A DNA stretch of 64,000 nucleotides from Parasphaerochaeta coccoides DSM 17374 (GCF_000208385.1 NC_015436.1:496001-560000); one strand, 5' to 3'. Positions 50,125 through 61,872 are shown, counted from the first letter of the stretch. The notes: a model not told the origin generated them from the letters alone. Made by a program: numbers and translations.

Positions 50125-52962
50125 ATGCAACATTCCAAGCTGATCATCCGGGGAGCGCGTGAGCATAATCTCAAGAATCTGGACATAGATATCGAGAAGA
50201 ACAAGTTGATTGTTGTCAGCGGTATCAGCGGTTCCGGCAAAAGCTCCCTGGCTTTCGATACAATTTTTGCCGAAGGACAGAGGCGGTATGTTGAGAGTCT
50301 TTCCGCCTACGCCCGCCAGTTCCTGGGACGGTTGGAAAAACCGGACGTGGACTATATGGAAGGGCTCTCGCCAGCCATTGCCATCGAACAGAAATCAACT
50401 CATCGCAATCCCCGCTCAATTGTCGGAACCATCACGGAAATCTATGATTACTACCGCCTGCTCTGGGCACGTATAGGCCGCCAACACTGTCATATCTGTG
50501 GCCGGGAGATATCAGAACAGAGCATCGACCAAATCATCGGGACTATCTACAGGTATCCTGCGGGAACCCGTCTTACTATCCTTTCACCCTTGGTGCGGGG
50601 GCGTAAGGGCGAACATAAGAAGATATTCGAGGATGCCCGTCAAGGTGGCTATCAGAGAGTGAGGGTGAACGGGACAATACGAAGGCTGGATGAAGAACCT
50701 ATCGTATTGGACAAGCAGGTCAAGCATGACATCGAGGTGGTCATCGACCGCCTCATCCTGGAGGCGGAGAACCGTCACCGTCTGTCGGAAAGTCTGGAGA
50801 CGGCCATTTCCATGAGCGACGGGCTTGCCGCGGTCGTTTTTTCCACTGATGGACAGCCGGAGACGATTGAGTTGTTCAGCGAAAGAAATAGTTGTCCCCA
50901 TTGCGGCGTGAGCTTGCCTGCTCTTGAACCCCGGCTGTTTTCCTTCAATAATCCTTTCGGAGCCTGCCCGGAATGCAATGGACTCGGTTTCAAAAGCGAG
51001 TTTGATCCTGACAAGATTATTCCGGATCGCACGAAATCCTACAACCAAGGCGCGATAGCTACCCAGAATCCGGAAGCGGCATGGGGGCGAGTACCGTTCA
51101 AGGCTCTGGCAAAACGCTACGCTTTTACGTTGGATACTCCTTTTTCCGACTTGCGCGATGAAGTTTACAATGTAATCCTCTATGGAACGCAAGAAAGACT
51201 TCCGATGGAATACAAGAATGAGAACGGTAAGGGAACGTATGTGATGGAGAAACCCTTTCCTGGAATTCTCCCTGACCTGAAAAGGCGATACTATGAGACG
51301 AGCAGCATCCAGATTCGGCAGTGGATGGAGGGATTCCAAACAGCGCGTGTCTGTGAAGCCTGTCATGGTGAACGCCTGCGTCCCGAAGCCTTGGCGGTGA
51401 CTGTAGCCGAACGGAATATCATGTCAGTGACTCGTCTGAGTGTGCGTGATTCCATGTCTTTCTTTAGTTCGTTGAAACTGACGGAGAAGGAAATATCCAT
51501 CAGCACCCAGATTATGAAGGAAATCCGCAGCCGCCTGGGATTCCTCAACAATGTCGGTCTAGACTACCTGACCTTGGATCGATCTTCGGCCACCTTAAGC
51601 GGTGGAGAAGCCCAGCGTATCCGTCTGTCCACACAGATTGGTTCCGCTCTCAGCGGAGTGTTGTATGTTCTTGATGAACCATCCATCGGACTCCATCAGA
51701 GGGACAACCAGAAGCTCATCGAATCATTGAAGAACCTCCGCGACTTGGGAAACACTCTGATTATCGTCGAACATGATGAAGCCACGATTCGCGAGGCGGA
51801 CTATGTGGTGGATTTAGGCCCTGGGGCAGGAATCCATGGTGGGTACATCACCGCGCAGGGTACGCCTGAAGAAATCGAGAAAAATTCCGAGAGCATCACC
51901 GGACGTTTTCTCTCCGGCGCGGAAACCATCCCTATTCCTGCGCAACGAAGGGAAGGCAATGGCACAAGCATCACCTTGAAGGGAGCGTGGAAGAATAATC
52001 TCAAGCACATTGATGTTGATATCCCTTTGGGAAAGCTGGTAGTGCTCACAGGTGTGTCAGGTTCTGGGAAAAGTACTTTGCTCAACGAAGTACTCCTTCC
52101 TGCCGTCCGTAGGAGGCTTAACCGCCAGAGTGACGACTTTGATGGGTATTCCTCGCTTGAAGGCGTGGAAAACATCGACAAGGTAATCAACATCGACCAG
52201 AGTCCGATTGGCCGTACACCACGGAGCAATCCTGCCACCTATGTAGGGGCATTCACGCCTATCCGCGACCTGTTTGCCTCCCTGCCTGAAAGTAAAGCTC
52301 GCGGCTACAAGCCGGGACGGTTTTCCTTTAATGTTCCTGGAGGGCGTTGCGAGAATTGTCATGGGGACGGGACAATCAAGATTGAAATGCACTTTCTGCC
52401 GGATGTCTATGTGACCTGTGATGTCTGCCATGGAAAACGCTTCAATAAGGAAACGCTGGGCATCAGATACAAGGGCAAGAACATCCATGAAGTGTTGGAA
52501 ATGACCATGGATGAGGCAGCGGAATTTTTTACTGCCGTGCCATCCATCAAGAGAAAGGTTGATACGGTCATCTCGGTCGGATTGGGATATATCAAGCTTG
52601 GTCAGAGTGCTTTGACTTTAAGCGGAGGTGAAGCCCAACGGGTGAAACTCAGTCTTGAGTTGTCGAAATATGGGACTGGAAAGACGCTCTATGTACTCGA
52701 TGAACCTACCACGGGACTGCATTTTGCTGATGTCAAGAAACTGATGGAGGTGATTAACCGGCTGGTTGACGCGGGAAACACCGTGGTACTGATTGAACAT
52801 AATCTTGATGTAATCAAACAGGCGGATCATGTGATAGATTTGGGACCTGAAGGAGGGGATAACGGAGGTATGGTGATTGCCACCGGCATCCCCGAAAAAA
52901 TCGCCCTTTGCAAAGAATCCTATACAGGTTACTATCTTGCCGGTATAGTGAATGAAAAATGA
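50125..52962 (+). CDS. uvrA: Excinuclease ABC subunit A
   Basis: 945 residues, complete. Two ABC modules: Walker A GISGSGKSS (about 31) and GVSGSGKST (about 643), signatures LSGGEAQRIRL and LSGGEAQRVKL. Zinc sites C-x2-C pairs at CHICG (about 118), CPHCG with CPECNG, and CENCHG with CDVCHG. Finds DNA damage for nucleotide excision repair. Two bases after ispG. Confidence 0.98.
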   Translation: MQHSKLIIRGAREHNLKNLDIDIEKNKLIVVSGISGSGKSSLAFDTIFAEGQRRYVESLSAYARQFLGRLEKPDVDYMEGLSPAIAIEQKSTHRNPRSIVGTITEIYDYYRLLWARIGRQHCHICGREISEQSIDQIIGTIYRYPAGTRLTILSPLVRGRKGEHKKIFEDARQGGYQRVRVNGTIRRLDEEPIVLDKQVKHDIEVVIDRLILEAENRHRLSESLETAISMSDGLAAVVFSTDGQPETIELFSERNSCPHCGVSLPALEPRLFSFNNPFGACPECNGLGFKSEFDPDKIIPDRTKSYNQGAIATQNPEAAWGRVPFKALAKRYAFTLDTPFSDLRDEVYNVILYGTQERLPMEYKNENGKGTYVMEKPFPGILPDLKRRYYETSSIQIRQWMEGFQTARVCEACHGERLRPEALAVTVAERNIMSVTRLSVRDSMSFFSSLKLTEKEISISTQIMKEIRSRLGFLNNVGLDYLTLDRSSATLSGGEAQRIRLSTQIGSALSGVLYVLDEPSIGLHQRDNQKLIESLKNLRDLGNTLIIVEHDEATIREADYVVDLGPGAGIHGGYITAQGTPEEIEKNSESITGRFLSGAETIPIPAQRREGNGTSITLKGAWKNNLKHIDVDIPLGKLVVLTGVSGSGKSTLLNEVLLPAVRRRLNRQSDDFDGYSSLEGVENIDKVINIDQSPIGRTPRSNPATYVGAFTPIRDLFASLPESKARGYKPGRFSFNVPGGRCENCHGDGTIKIEMHFLPDVYVTCDVCHGKRFNKETLGIRYKGKNIHEVLEMTMDEAAEFFTAVPSIKRKVDTVISVGLGYIKLGQSALTLSGGEAQRVKLSLELSKYGTGKTLYVLDEPTTGLHFADVKKLMEVINRLVDAGNTVVLIEHNLDVIKQADHVIDLGPEGGDNGGMVIATGIPEKIALCKESYTGYYLAGIVNEK

Positions 52963-53015
52963 GTTTGACGATTGATTCCGTTTTGCCTGACAAAGTGAAA
53001 GACGAAAGGATGGAG

Positions 53016-56000
53016 ATGAAAACTTCCATACGGCGACCAGTGTCCCGCGGCATCCGAAAGATGTCCGTTCTCCTGTCTATCCTTGTGCTTACACAGGCAC
53101 TGTTCCTTCCTTTGGTAGCGGAAGATGCTGCTCCAGCGGAATCTCCTGGCTCTCAAAGCGGCTGGAAGGTCGAGATACTCCATGCGCGGACATTCTCCCG
53201 TGCTGGAGAAGGGGAAGGCAGCGTAGAATTGGGAGGAGGAGCCTCAGTCCGTCTTTCCGATGCGGATTCTGGGTCGGCCTTTACTCTCAGCGCACGAACC
53301 ATTGTCTTTGACTTGAACAACAAGCGAATGTCTGCCAGTGGTGGGGTTGAATTTGTCGATGAGAATACCAATGCCGCGATGACCTCCGTCCAAGGTGATA
53401 TCATCTCGTTGTCATGGGTGGATTCACGCCTGGACATATCTACCGGTCAGTTGACAACGGTGCGCCAGACTCCTGATGCAAAAGACAAGGATGTCAGTTA
53501 TTTCACGCATGGCAGGCGGCTGCGGTACGCTAGTGATGATGAGATGCTGTCGCTTGACGATGGCGTCATTACAATCAATCCTGATACTGCCTATTCCAGT
53601 ATCAGGGCAGGGAACCTGACCTTTCTTCCCGGTGGTGATGTTTTCATGAGTAATGCACGTCTGTATGTCGGACGTGTGCCGGTGCTCTGGCTTCCTGTTT
53701 TCTTCTACCCTGGCCGTGAACTTGTATTCAATCCTGCTGTCGGTTTTGAAAGTGACCGGGGCATGTTCCTTAATACGACATTCGAGGTTTACGGTACCTA
53801 TCCCAAGACTGAAGAAAAGGATGCGTCCGGAAATGTCACCGAAGATACCGCCCGCAGCTTTTTTTCCATGTTCTCCTTGGACAGCTCTGCCAAGGATGAA
53901 GTCAGGGTTCGTGACGGAATTTTCTATGAAACCATGCCTGTGAGTGAGGTCAGTGCCCTTCAGAAATGGGCATATGAATCCTCCTCATACATGGCATTAC
54001 TCGCGGATGTGTACCAGACTTCCGGTTTCCTGTTAGGACTCGGTTCTTCGACAGGTCTTTTTTCTGATGCACTGAGAATCAATGCCTCCGGTGCGGTCAT
54101 CTTGGATCCTTCCGCCGGTACTACAGGAGAACCTGCTGTCAGATACATGGCAGATTTCGGATTGAAGCTCAAGACGGACTTCGCTTCCTTTGATATTTCC
54201 ATGCCTCTGTATTCTGATACGACGGTACAGAAGGATTATTCAAGCCGTCTGACAGCTTTTTCCATCGACAAGCTGATTGGATCCCATGTCTTCGACCGTG
54301 GGAACATAGCAACCGATTCTACCATATACTGGAACGCGCAAGGTTCATTTTCACTCCCTAAAGACTTGCAGACATCGTTCTTGTCCCGCCTGTCCATATC
54401 GACCTTGACGGCAACCGTCCGCTTCGACTGGAGGAATGGAAGTTCCGATGGCTATTCATTGTGGGGAGGAAAGGACACATATTATATCCGTTCATTTACA
54501 CTTCCTACGTTCAATGCCAATGCTTCCGGTACAATCTTCAGTTGGGAAGGAAAACCTTATGTTGCAAAGAATGATAAGGCTGCTGAAAATGGTGCGTTGA
54601 CACAGGTTGACACTATACCGACACCGGCTTTGGCTCCAGAGGACGAAGCTTCTGAACTACAGATTTCCGACTTTTTGGCCAGCCAAGGACTGCCGGCGGT
54701 ATATGAAGCCGTGTTGCCTACGACCCCTGTTTCAGCGTCCGTTCCTACTGATCGTGCTTCGTTTGGAATCACCTGGTCACTGAACGAGCGGTTGACTCAT
54801 ATTCTTGATGCGGGGAGCAGCGTTCAGGATTTGGGGCCTCGCAGCGTTTCCACGACGACCGACGGAGAGTTGGTCATCAAGGGTTCCACAGGTCGTGGCA
54901 TCCTGTCCGTTTCCCAGACATTTTCTCCTTCATATACTTTCACTCTCGATGAAAAGACCAATGCATCCGATTCTACCAGTGTCAATCGTACCCAGCTGCG
55001 CAGCTACAGTGTTGCGCAGGTTCCTCTGCTAGGTTTAACATGGAGGTTGAAGACTGATCTCCATACATATCAGGAAACACGCAAGGGCAGCAGCATCACT
55101 CCCAATGTCGATAGACCTTTCAGTAGCTATCAATTCACCAAGGATTATGTCAGCCAGCATGAAATCTCTTTCAGTCATGCCATATCCTTGGGACAGGCAG
55201 GCACGCTCACTCCGTCCCTGACTGGTGCCTTGTATCCAATTGACTTTTTCCTGATTCCGGCTCTTGCCTGGAGCAGGGCAGGTATGAGTCTGTTCGCGTC
55301 ATGGAAGTTCCTGCCCAAAGATCCTGTTGTGAGCCAAACCCTTGAACCGGAGTTGCTCACGATTACCGGTTCCTATGTACGGAATCTCGTTGATACCCAA
55401 GTGCGCTTCCGGTATGACATGCATGATTCCGGCGGAACCTCGCGTTTCTTCCCTTCTCATCCGTTGCTCGCTGATGGCAAGCTTACCATACGACTCTTTG
55501 ACAATAAACTGACATTGGGTGGCGGCTTTGATTTTACTAGTTTTCAGGCGCAACCGTTGCGTACAGATTATTTCTCATCTCTGTATGTGAAAGCCGACCT
55601 GAACAGAGCTGACAACAGGCCATGGCTGGAGACATCTTTTTCTTGGGCTGGGAGCATAAGTGCTATGGATCAGCCATTCGCACCGGATTCGTTATCATTG
55701 AAACTTTCAACCAAGGATGTGAGTTTTTCTTGGTGGAAAAAGCGGATAAAATTAGGTTTCACCGTGGACTCATCGATGTCCTTCAGTTTTGCTGATAAAT
55801 ATAACAGCTATCTCTCGATTAGTTTGGGGACTTCCTTCAAAATAGAGGAATTCCTTGATGTGAAGCTATCCCTATCGTCTTATAATTCAGGATTTTACAA
55901 ATATTACGATGGAGAAGACTTCAAACCATCGTTGATGTTCCAAGATTTGTTCCGGTCTTTTGATTTTTTCGGGAACGGACGGAGCAACACAAATTTCATC

Positions 56001-56207
56001 ATGAACGAGGTCTCTCTGGAGCTGGTTCATTACATGGTGGACTGGGACCTCCATTGCAAATACACGGGAAGAGTAGTATCATCCCAAGGTAAATGGTCTT
56101 GGCAGCCGAAGTTCAGTATTTATCTGCAATGGAATACGCTGTCTGAGATTAAGATTGACCAGAACTGGACGAAGGACACTTCTTCCGGATGGAAGATGGT
56201 CACATAG
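53016..56207 (+). CDS. LptD/OstA-like outer-membrane protein
   Basis: About 1063 residues. Signal peptide (RRPVSRGIRKMSVLLSILVL, cleavage near LVAED), an OstA-type beta-jellyroll region (about 55-230; LSARTIVFDLNNKRMSASGGVEF), the LptD marker RVPVLWLPVFFYPGRE near 225-240, then a long region of alternating, aromatic-rich strands consistent with a beta barrel. In diderms LptD inserts LPS. Spirochaetes such as Treponema have such a protein though they lack classical LPS. Start at 53016 fits AAAGGA and a normal signal peptide; the frame is open from 52959. Confidence 0.85.
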   Translation: MKTSIRRPVSRGIRKMSVLLSILVLTQALFLPLVAEDAAPAESPGSQSGWKVEILHARTFSRAGEGEGSVELGGGASVRLSDADSGSAFTLSARTIVFDLNNKRMSASGGVEFVDENTNAAMTSVQGDIISLSWVDSRLDISTGQLTTVRQTPDAKDKDVSYFTHGRRLRYASDDEMLSLDDGVITINPDTAYSSIRAGNLTFLPGGDVFMSNARLYVGRVPVLWLPVFFYPGRELVFNPAVGFESDRGMFLNTTFEVYGTYPKTEEKDASGNVTEDTARSFFSMFSLDSSAKDEVRVRDGIFYETMPVSEVSALQKWAYESSSYMALLADVYQTSGFLLGLGSSTGLFSDALRINASGAVILDPSAGTTGEPAVRYMADFGLKLKTDFASFDISMPLYSDTTVQKDYSSRLTAFSIDKLIGSHVFDRGNIATDSTIYWNAQGSFSLPKDLQTSFLSRLSISTLTATVRFDWRNGSSDGYSLWGGKDTYYIRSFTLPTFNANASGTIFSWEGKPYVAKNDKAAENGALTQVDTIPTPALAPEDEASELQISDFLASQGLPAVYEAVLPTTPVSASVPTDRASFGITWSLNERLTHILDAGSSVQDLGPRSVSTTTDGELVIKGSTGRGILSVSQTFSPSYTFTLDEKTNASDSTSVNRTQLRSYSVAQVPLLGLTWRLKTDLHTYQETRKGSSITPNVDRPFSSYQFTKDYVSQHEISFSHAISLGQAGTLTPSLTGALYPIDFFLIPALAWSRAGMSLFASWKFLPKDPVVSQTLEPELLTITGSYVRNLVDTQVRFRYDMHDSGGTSRFFPSHPLLADGKLTIRLFDNKLTLGGGFDFTSFQAQPLRTDYFSSLYVKADLNRADNRPWLETSFSWAGSISAMDQPFAPDSLSLKLSTKDVSFSWWKKRIKLGFTVDSSMSFSFADKYNSYLSISLGTSFKIEEFLDVKLSLSSYNSGFYKYYDGEDFKPSLMFQDLFRSFDFFGNGRSNTNFIMNEVSLELVHYMVDWDLHCKYTGRVVSSQGKWSWQPKFSIYLQWNTLSEIKIDQNWTKDTSSGWKMVT

Positions 56208-56214
56208 GAGAAGC

Positions 56215-57237
56215 ATGGGTCGTAGTGTAGTGTTCGAGGCTCAGGAGCAGATGCGCAGGGTATTGGGCGCTAATGACAGGAACCTGCCATATCTTGAAGC
56301 TCTGCTTGGAACTGACCTCACATCCCGTGGGAATGCTTTGGAAGCGGCAGGTAATGATGAGCGCGGTGATGACAGGTTTGTCAAGTTGCTCCAGCGCCTC
56401 AAATTCCTGGCGGACAGGCAACCGGTCATTGCCGAACCAGAAATCTTCATGGAATATCAGATACTTGTCTCAGGAGATGGAGATTCCCTTGTCGGAGAAA
56501 TCCCGGCAAAGGGTGCCAGTGAAGCAGACATTAGTCGTAGCATTGTCATTGCTGGTCATCAAGTGTTCCCGAAAAGCCTGCGGCAGAAGGAATATATCAG
56601 GGCGATGCAGCGCAGCCAGGTAGTCTTTGGTATTGGACCAGCTGGTACGGGCAAGACTTTCCTTGCCGTTGCCCATGCTTTGGAACTGGTTCTCACTGGT
56701 GTCCGGTCGAAACTGATCATTTCCCGGCCTGTCGTTGAGGCGGGGGAGAGCTTGGGTTTCCTTCCCGGAGATCTTTCCCAGAAGCTTGATCCCTATCTTA
56801 AGCCTCTGCATGATGCAATGGAACGCTTGGTTCCCCGTGCTACTCTTACCCGCATGTACGAGAACAACGTCATTGAAGTAGCCCCCTTGGCATACATGAG
56901 AGGCCGGTCGCTCCATAATGTCAGCGTGATACTCGATGAAGCCCAGAATACCACGCAGGAACAGATGAAGATGTTCCTGACCCGTCTTGGCGATGATGCC
57001 AACGCAGTCATTACAGGGGACATCACCCAGACTGACCTTCCACGTGGGAAAGAAAGTGGACTGGTACACGCATCCAGAATCTTGAAAGACATTGAAGGCA
57101 TAGAGTTTATCTATTTTTCCTCTCCCGACATTGTGCGCAGCCGGATAGTCCAGCGGATTGTTTCCGCATACGATCATGATTCCGGTTCTGCTGTAACGAA
57201 CGGAAGGGGTGACGTGGATCGGAGATTCATACAATGA
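56215..57237 (+). CDS. phoH: PhoH-like ATPase
   Basis: 340 residues. Walker A GPAGTGKTF (about 141), Walker B VILDEAQN, and the family string LIISRPVVEAGESLGFLPGD. An N-terminal KH-like segment precedes the ATPase. PhoH (YbeZ) works with YbeY, coded two genes on, in RNA metabolism. Start follows AGGAGA, seven bases after the LptD-like stop; the end overlaps pgpH by ATGA. Confidence 0.95.
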   Translation: MGRSVVFEAQEQMRRVLGANDRNLPYLEALLGTDLTSRGNALEAAGNDERGDDRFVKLLQRLKFLADRQPVIAEPEIFMEYQILVSGDGDSLVGEIPAKGASEADISRSIVIAGHQVFPKSLRQKEYIRAMQRSQVVFGIGPAGTGKTFLAVAHALELVLTGVRSKLIISRPVVEAGESLGFLPGDLSQKLDPYLKPLHDAMERLVPRATLTRMYENNVIEVAPLAYMRGRSLHNVSVILDEAQNTTQEQMKMFLTRLGDDANAVITGDITQTDLPRGKESGLVHASRILKDIEGIEFIYFSSPDIVRSRIVQRIVSAYDHDSGSAVTNGRGDVDRRFIQ

Positions 57238-59507
57238 TCAAGCATGTTGCCATAGGAGGAAAACGTCCGGCGTTCGCAAAACCACAGAAAATAGCTGTCA
57301 TTTTTCTTGTCATCCTGGTTGTCTGTGCTGCGGTCATAGGGCCTCTCTTGGTTCGTACCCTTTCATCGGGATTTATTCTTGGAGATCTTCAGAACTATGT
57401 TGCGGGACAACTGGGGACTCGTGATGTAATTGCGCCTCAATCCGTCCGTTATGAAGACAGGGATGCTACCCGCCGGGCAGTGACAGCTGCGGAAGCGGCC
57501 GTGCCGCCTTATTTCGTCCGTTCCCTGCGTTCCACTTTGGTTGCAAGAGGACAGGTCGATGGATTCACCGCTGGCGTACTTTCTGAAAATGCTGATGCAT
57601 CCGCTCGTGCTTTCATGCTCGCGAACGGCATCATCGACACTCAGGGAATTGTTGACAGGTTCATGAGGCTCTCCCAAGCGGACAGGACAATCATGGCGTC
57701 AATCCTGAAGGAAACAGCCTCATTCCTCCTTGAGACGGGATTGTACGATGGGAACGAGCTTTCCCGTCTTGAGAACCAAGGAATCACAGTGGTGGCGTTG
57801 AGGGAAGGAAATAGTTCTGTCACGTCTTTTCCTGTCGGAGAGCTTATCACCATGGAGGACATCCAGAGCGTGACCACTCCGTTTCTTGAGCAGTACGGAG
57901 ATCTGCCGGCTTTCGACAGGTGGTTGCTTCTTGATTCCCTGTCCCTGCTGCTTGTTCCTAATGTCCATTATGACGAAGTCACCACAATCGGATTCCGTCA
58001 ACTGGCGGCGGATTCCGTGTCCCCTGTCATGGCAGAGATTGCAGAAGGGGAATACATCATCCGCCGTAATGAAGTGGTGACAGGGGAAATGCTGGACAAG
58101 CTGGACGTCATGAGAGGCGAAAAACCTACCTATTCATTTGCCGCGATATCAGGCATGGTGCTTTTCTCTGTCATTGTGACGTCAGGCGGAGTCATAATGT
58201 TCGACCGTTTTCCGAACCGCTACCGACGGTTTCAATTCCTGTTGATCTTGCTCATCGGTATTTTTCTCACTTTGATTGCCATGGTTGGTGTCATGAAAGC
58301 TTCGTTTATTTTCCGAGCCATCACCATGATACCGTTCCTGCCCATTCTTTTCCTTCCTATCTTCATATCTCTTGTGACCAATGACAAACGACTTGGACTG
58401 ATTGCAGCCGCCATGCTCTGTGCCTATGCTGTCCTGTTCATGGAAGGCGGGAGGGCGACCACATACGTCGAACTTATTTTGATGACATGTTCCTGTGTTT
58501 ATGCCATACAGTTTGCCAGTCGAAGGCTGGACATGCTGTACCAGGTTTTCCTTGTCGCGTTGATCGGAGCTTTCATCGTGACTCTTTTTTCTTTGATTGA
58601 TGGTTATAGGCTGACGGCGGTTCCCCTTTTGGTAATCGGGATTGTCGGGAATGTGGTGATTTCCTATCTTCTCGCCATAATTCTCCTTCCTATCATGGAG
58701 AAACTATTCAATATTCCCACGGCATTCATGTTACATGAGCTTTCTTATACTGATTCTCCCACGTTAATCAGGTTAAGTCAGGTTGCCCAAGGGACATACA
58801 ACCACAGCCGGGTAGTCGCTGACCTTGCTTACGATGCTGCCAGGGCAATTGGCGCAAATGCACTGCTTGTCCGTGCGGCGGCTTTGTACCACGACATTGG
58901 CAAAGCAGACCATCCGGAGTATTTCATTGAGAATCAGACTGGGGAGAACAAGCATGATGACCTGAAACCAAGCCTTTTCGCTGCCATCATAAAGAGCCAT
59001 GTGCGCCTGGGAGTGGAAAAAGGACGTGAAATTGGGCTTCCCCAGGAAGTCCTTCAGATTATCAGCGAACATCATGGCAATGATGTGATTTACTATTTCT
59101 ATAAAGAAGCGCAGCAGGACGGTATCCGTGAGAACCGTCTGGTAGCGGAAGAAGACTTCTGCTATTCCGGCAATCCACCAGGCAACCAGGAGTCTGCGAT
59201 TGTAATGCTCAGCGATTGCGTAGAAGCAGCGACACGCTCCATAAAGAGACCGACGACGCCGAAATATGAAAAGATGATTCATCAAATCATCATGGGCAAG
59301 ATAGAAAGGGATCAACTGAACGACAGTCATCTTTCGCTCTCTGACTTGGATATTATTTCTTCTTCGCTGCTTCATACTTTAATTGGCCGTGACCACCGAA
59401 GGATTGAATATCCTGAGGACATACCGGCAGGCCAACAGCAGCTTTTTTCCCTTCAGCACGATGGCGCGGCAGCCGGACAGAATCCTTCGAAAGGAACTGA
59501 GAAATGA
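57234..59507 (+). CDS. pgpH: 7TM-HD family cyclic-di-AMP phosphodiesterase (PgpH-like)
   Basis: 757 residues. One N-terminal helix (about 20-42), an extracellular domain (about 45-290), seven helices (about 295-500) and a cytoplasmic HD domain with LYHDIGKADHPEYF (about 551) and ISEHHGND. In Listeria PgpH degrades c-di-AMP. Coded between phoH and ybeY, the usual place. The substrate is inferred from the family; no di-adenylate cyclase gene is in this window. Confidence 0.92.
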   Translation: MIKHVAIGGKRPAFAKPQKIAVIFLVILVVCAAVIGPLLVRTLSSGFILGDLQNYVAGQLGTRDVIAPQSVRYEDRDATRRAVTAAEAAVPPYFVRSLRSTLVARGQVDGFTAGVLSENADASARAFMLANGIIDTQGIVDRFMRLSQADRTIMASILKETASFLLETGLYDGNELSRLENQGITVVALREGNSSVTSFPVGELITMEDIQSVTTPFLEQYGDLPAFDRWLLLDSLSLLLVPNVHYDEVTTIGFRQLAADSVSPVMAEIAEGEYIIRRNEVVTGEMLDKLDVMRGEKPTYSFAAISGMVLFSVIVTSGGVIMFDRFPNRYRRFQFLLILLIGIFLTLIAMVGVMKASFIFRAITMIPFLPILFLPIFISLVTNDKRLGLIAAAMLCAYAVLFMEGGRATTYVELILMTCSCVYAIQFASRRLDMLYQVFLVALIGAFIVTLFSLIDGYRLTAVPLLVIGIVGNVVISYLLAIILLPIMEKLFNIPTAFMLHELSYTDSPTLIRLSQVAQGTYNHSRVVADLAYDAARAIGANALLVRAAALYHDIGKADHPEYFIENQTGENKHDDLKPSLFAAIIKSHVRLGVEKGREIGLPQEVLQIISEHHGNDVIYYFYKEAQQDGIRENRLVAEEDFCYSGNPPGNQESAIVMLSDCVEAATRSIKRPTTPKYEKMIHQIIMGKIERDQLNDSHLSLSDLDIISSSLLHTLIGRDHRRIEYPEDIPAGQQQLFSLQHDGAAAGQNPSKGTEK

Positions 59508-59965
59508 ATACGATTGATGTAATGTATGGAGAGGGGCAGGAGATGTTCAAGGAGAGCTATCCTGAAGATGTGATACTGGACAGGATTTCTGGCATCCTCT
59601 CTGATTTAGGCTTGGAAAACGTGGAAATGTCCTGTTCTTTTGTCTCCGATGAAGAAATCCGCCGTTTGAACGCTGAATGGAGGGACAGGGACGAGAGTAC
59701 GGATATCCTGTCTTTTGTCCAGGAGGATGGGGAAGCCATGCCATCAGCGGACGGAAATGAGTGGAGGATGCTTGGAGACTTGGTCATCAGCCCTGAGTCC
59801 TTGAAAAGAAATTCCGAATACTTTACTGTTTCACTAGATGAGGAGTTGCACCGGTTGCTTGTCCATGGCATGTTGCACCTGCTGGGTGACGACCATGCCA
59901 CGAATGATCCTCAGGAACCTATGTTGATTCGGCAGGAGGAAATGCTCCGCCGGTTAAGGGGGTAA
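59504..59965 (+). CDS. ybeY: rRNA maturation RNase YbeY
   Basis: 153 residues. Metal site HGMLHLLGDDH (about 119-129), and SFVSDEEIRRLNAEWRDRDESTDILSF in the order usual for YbeY (read in pieces). Metal-dependent endonuclease acting on the 3' end of 16S rRNA. The ATG overlaps the pgpH stop. Confidence 0.96.
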   Translation: MNTIDVMYGEGQEMFKESYPEDVILDRISGILSDLGLENVEMSCSFVSDEEIRRLNAEWRDRDESTDILSFVQEDGEAMPSADGNEWRMLGDLVISPESLKRNSEYFTVSLDEELHRLLVHGMLHLLGDDHATNDPQEPMLIRQEEMLRRLRG

Positions 59966-59968
59966 ATC

Positions 59969-60751
59969 TTGTTTGGCGCTATCAAAGCGTTGTTCGGCAA
60001 AGAAAAATCTGAAGAAAATGACGGTTCCGACCAATCAGAGGAGCCATCGTCGCGTGAAGAACAAAGGGATATGATAGAAGGCATCGCGGAGCTTGCCCAG
60101 AAGACCGTGAAGGAAATCATGGTTCCCCGCGTGGATGTGCAGTTCGTAGCCATCGATGCATCACTTGATGATATCTATGACCTGTTGGCGGAACAAGGAT
60201 ATTCACGCTACCCTGTGTATTCCACATCTCCGGACAATGTTGTCGGAGTGTTGTATATCAAGGATGTCCTGAAAAGGGATATCGCCCAGGATTTCAATGT
60301 AGGGCGGATGATGAGGCCGCCGTTCTTTGTTCCGGAAACAAAACGGCTTGACGTCCTGCTCAGGGAGTTCCGCCGGAAGCGTGTCCACATGGCTATTGCC
60401 ATCGATGAATATGGCGGTGTTTCCGGAGTCGTCTGCATGGAGGACATTCTCGAAGTCATCGTGGGAAATATCCAGGACGAATATGATGACGAGGAAGAAG
60501 AAGTGATTGCTTTATCGCCAGGCATCTGGTCGTGTGACGGACGCAGCTCGCTTGAGGATGTGAACGATATTACTGGCTTGGAATTCCCGGACAATGAAGC
60601 CGAAACCATCGGGGGATATGTCTTTGAGCTTTTCGGAAGGGTTCCGCTTGCCGGAGAGACGGCTTCGGACGGGAAAGCTGATTTTGTAGTCGAGAATGTT
60701 TCCGGCAACAAGATCGAGCGGGTACGGATTGTTGTAAAATATGGAGATTAG
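59969..60751 (+). CDS. CorC/YbeX-type CBS-domain protein
   Basis: 260 residues, no membrane segment. Acidic N-terminus, VKEIMVPRVDVQFVAID opening two CBS domains (about 48-170), IDEYGGVSGVVCMEDILEVIVG, then the CorC_HlyC domain (about 185-260, ETIGGYVFELFGRVP). YbeX-type member in the phoH-ybeY operon, as in many bacteria; linked to ribosome or metal homeostasis. TTG start at 59969 with AAGGGGG six bases before it. Confidence 0.92.
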   Translation: MFGAIKALFGKEKSEENDGSDQSEEPSSREEQRDMIEGIAELAQKTVKEIMVPRVDVQFVAIDASLDDIYDLLAEQGYSRYPVYSTSPDNVVGVLYIKDVLKRDIAQDFNVGRMMRPPFFVPETKRLDVLLREFRRKRVHMAIAIDEYGGVSGVVCMEDILEVIVGNIQDEYDDEEEEVIALSPGIWSCDGRSSLEDVNDITGLEFPDNEAETIGGYVFELFGRVPLAGETASDGKADFVVENVSGNKIERVRIVVKYGD

Positions 60752-60763
60752 ACGCGAGGTTCG

Positions 60764-61832
<1,069 letters not shown>

Positions 61833-61850
61833 CTGTTTTGTCCAACGTTG

Positions 61851-61872
61851 TCAGGCCCTTTACGGGGCCTGA
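61851..61872 (+). terminator. Intercistronic hairpin between gap and pgk
   Basis: TCAGGCCC (61851-61858) and GGGCCTGA (61865-61872) form a perfect eight-pair stem followed by only TTT. Probably a weak terminator or an RNA-stabilising stem that sets more gap than pgk message. Confidence 0.55.
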
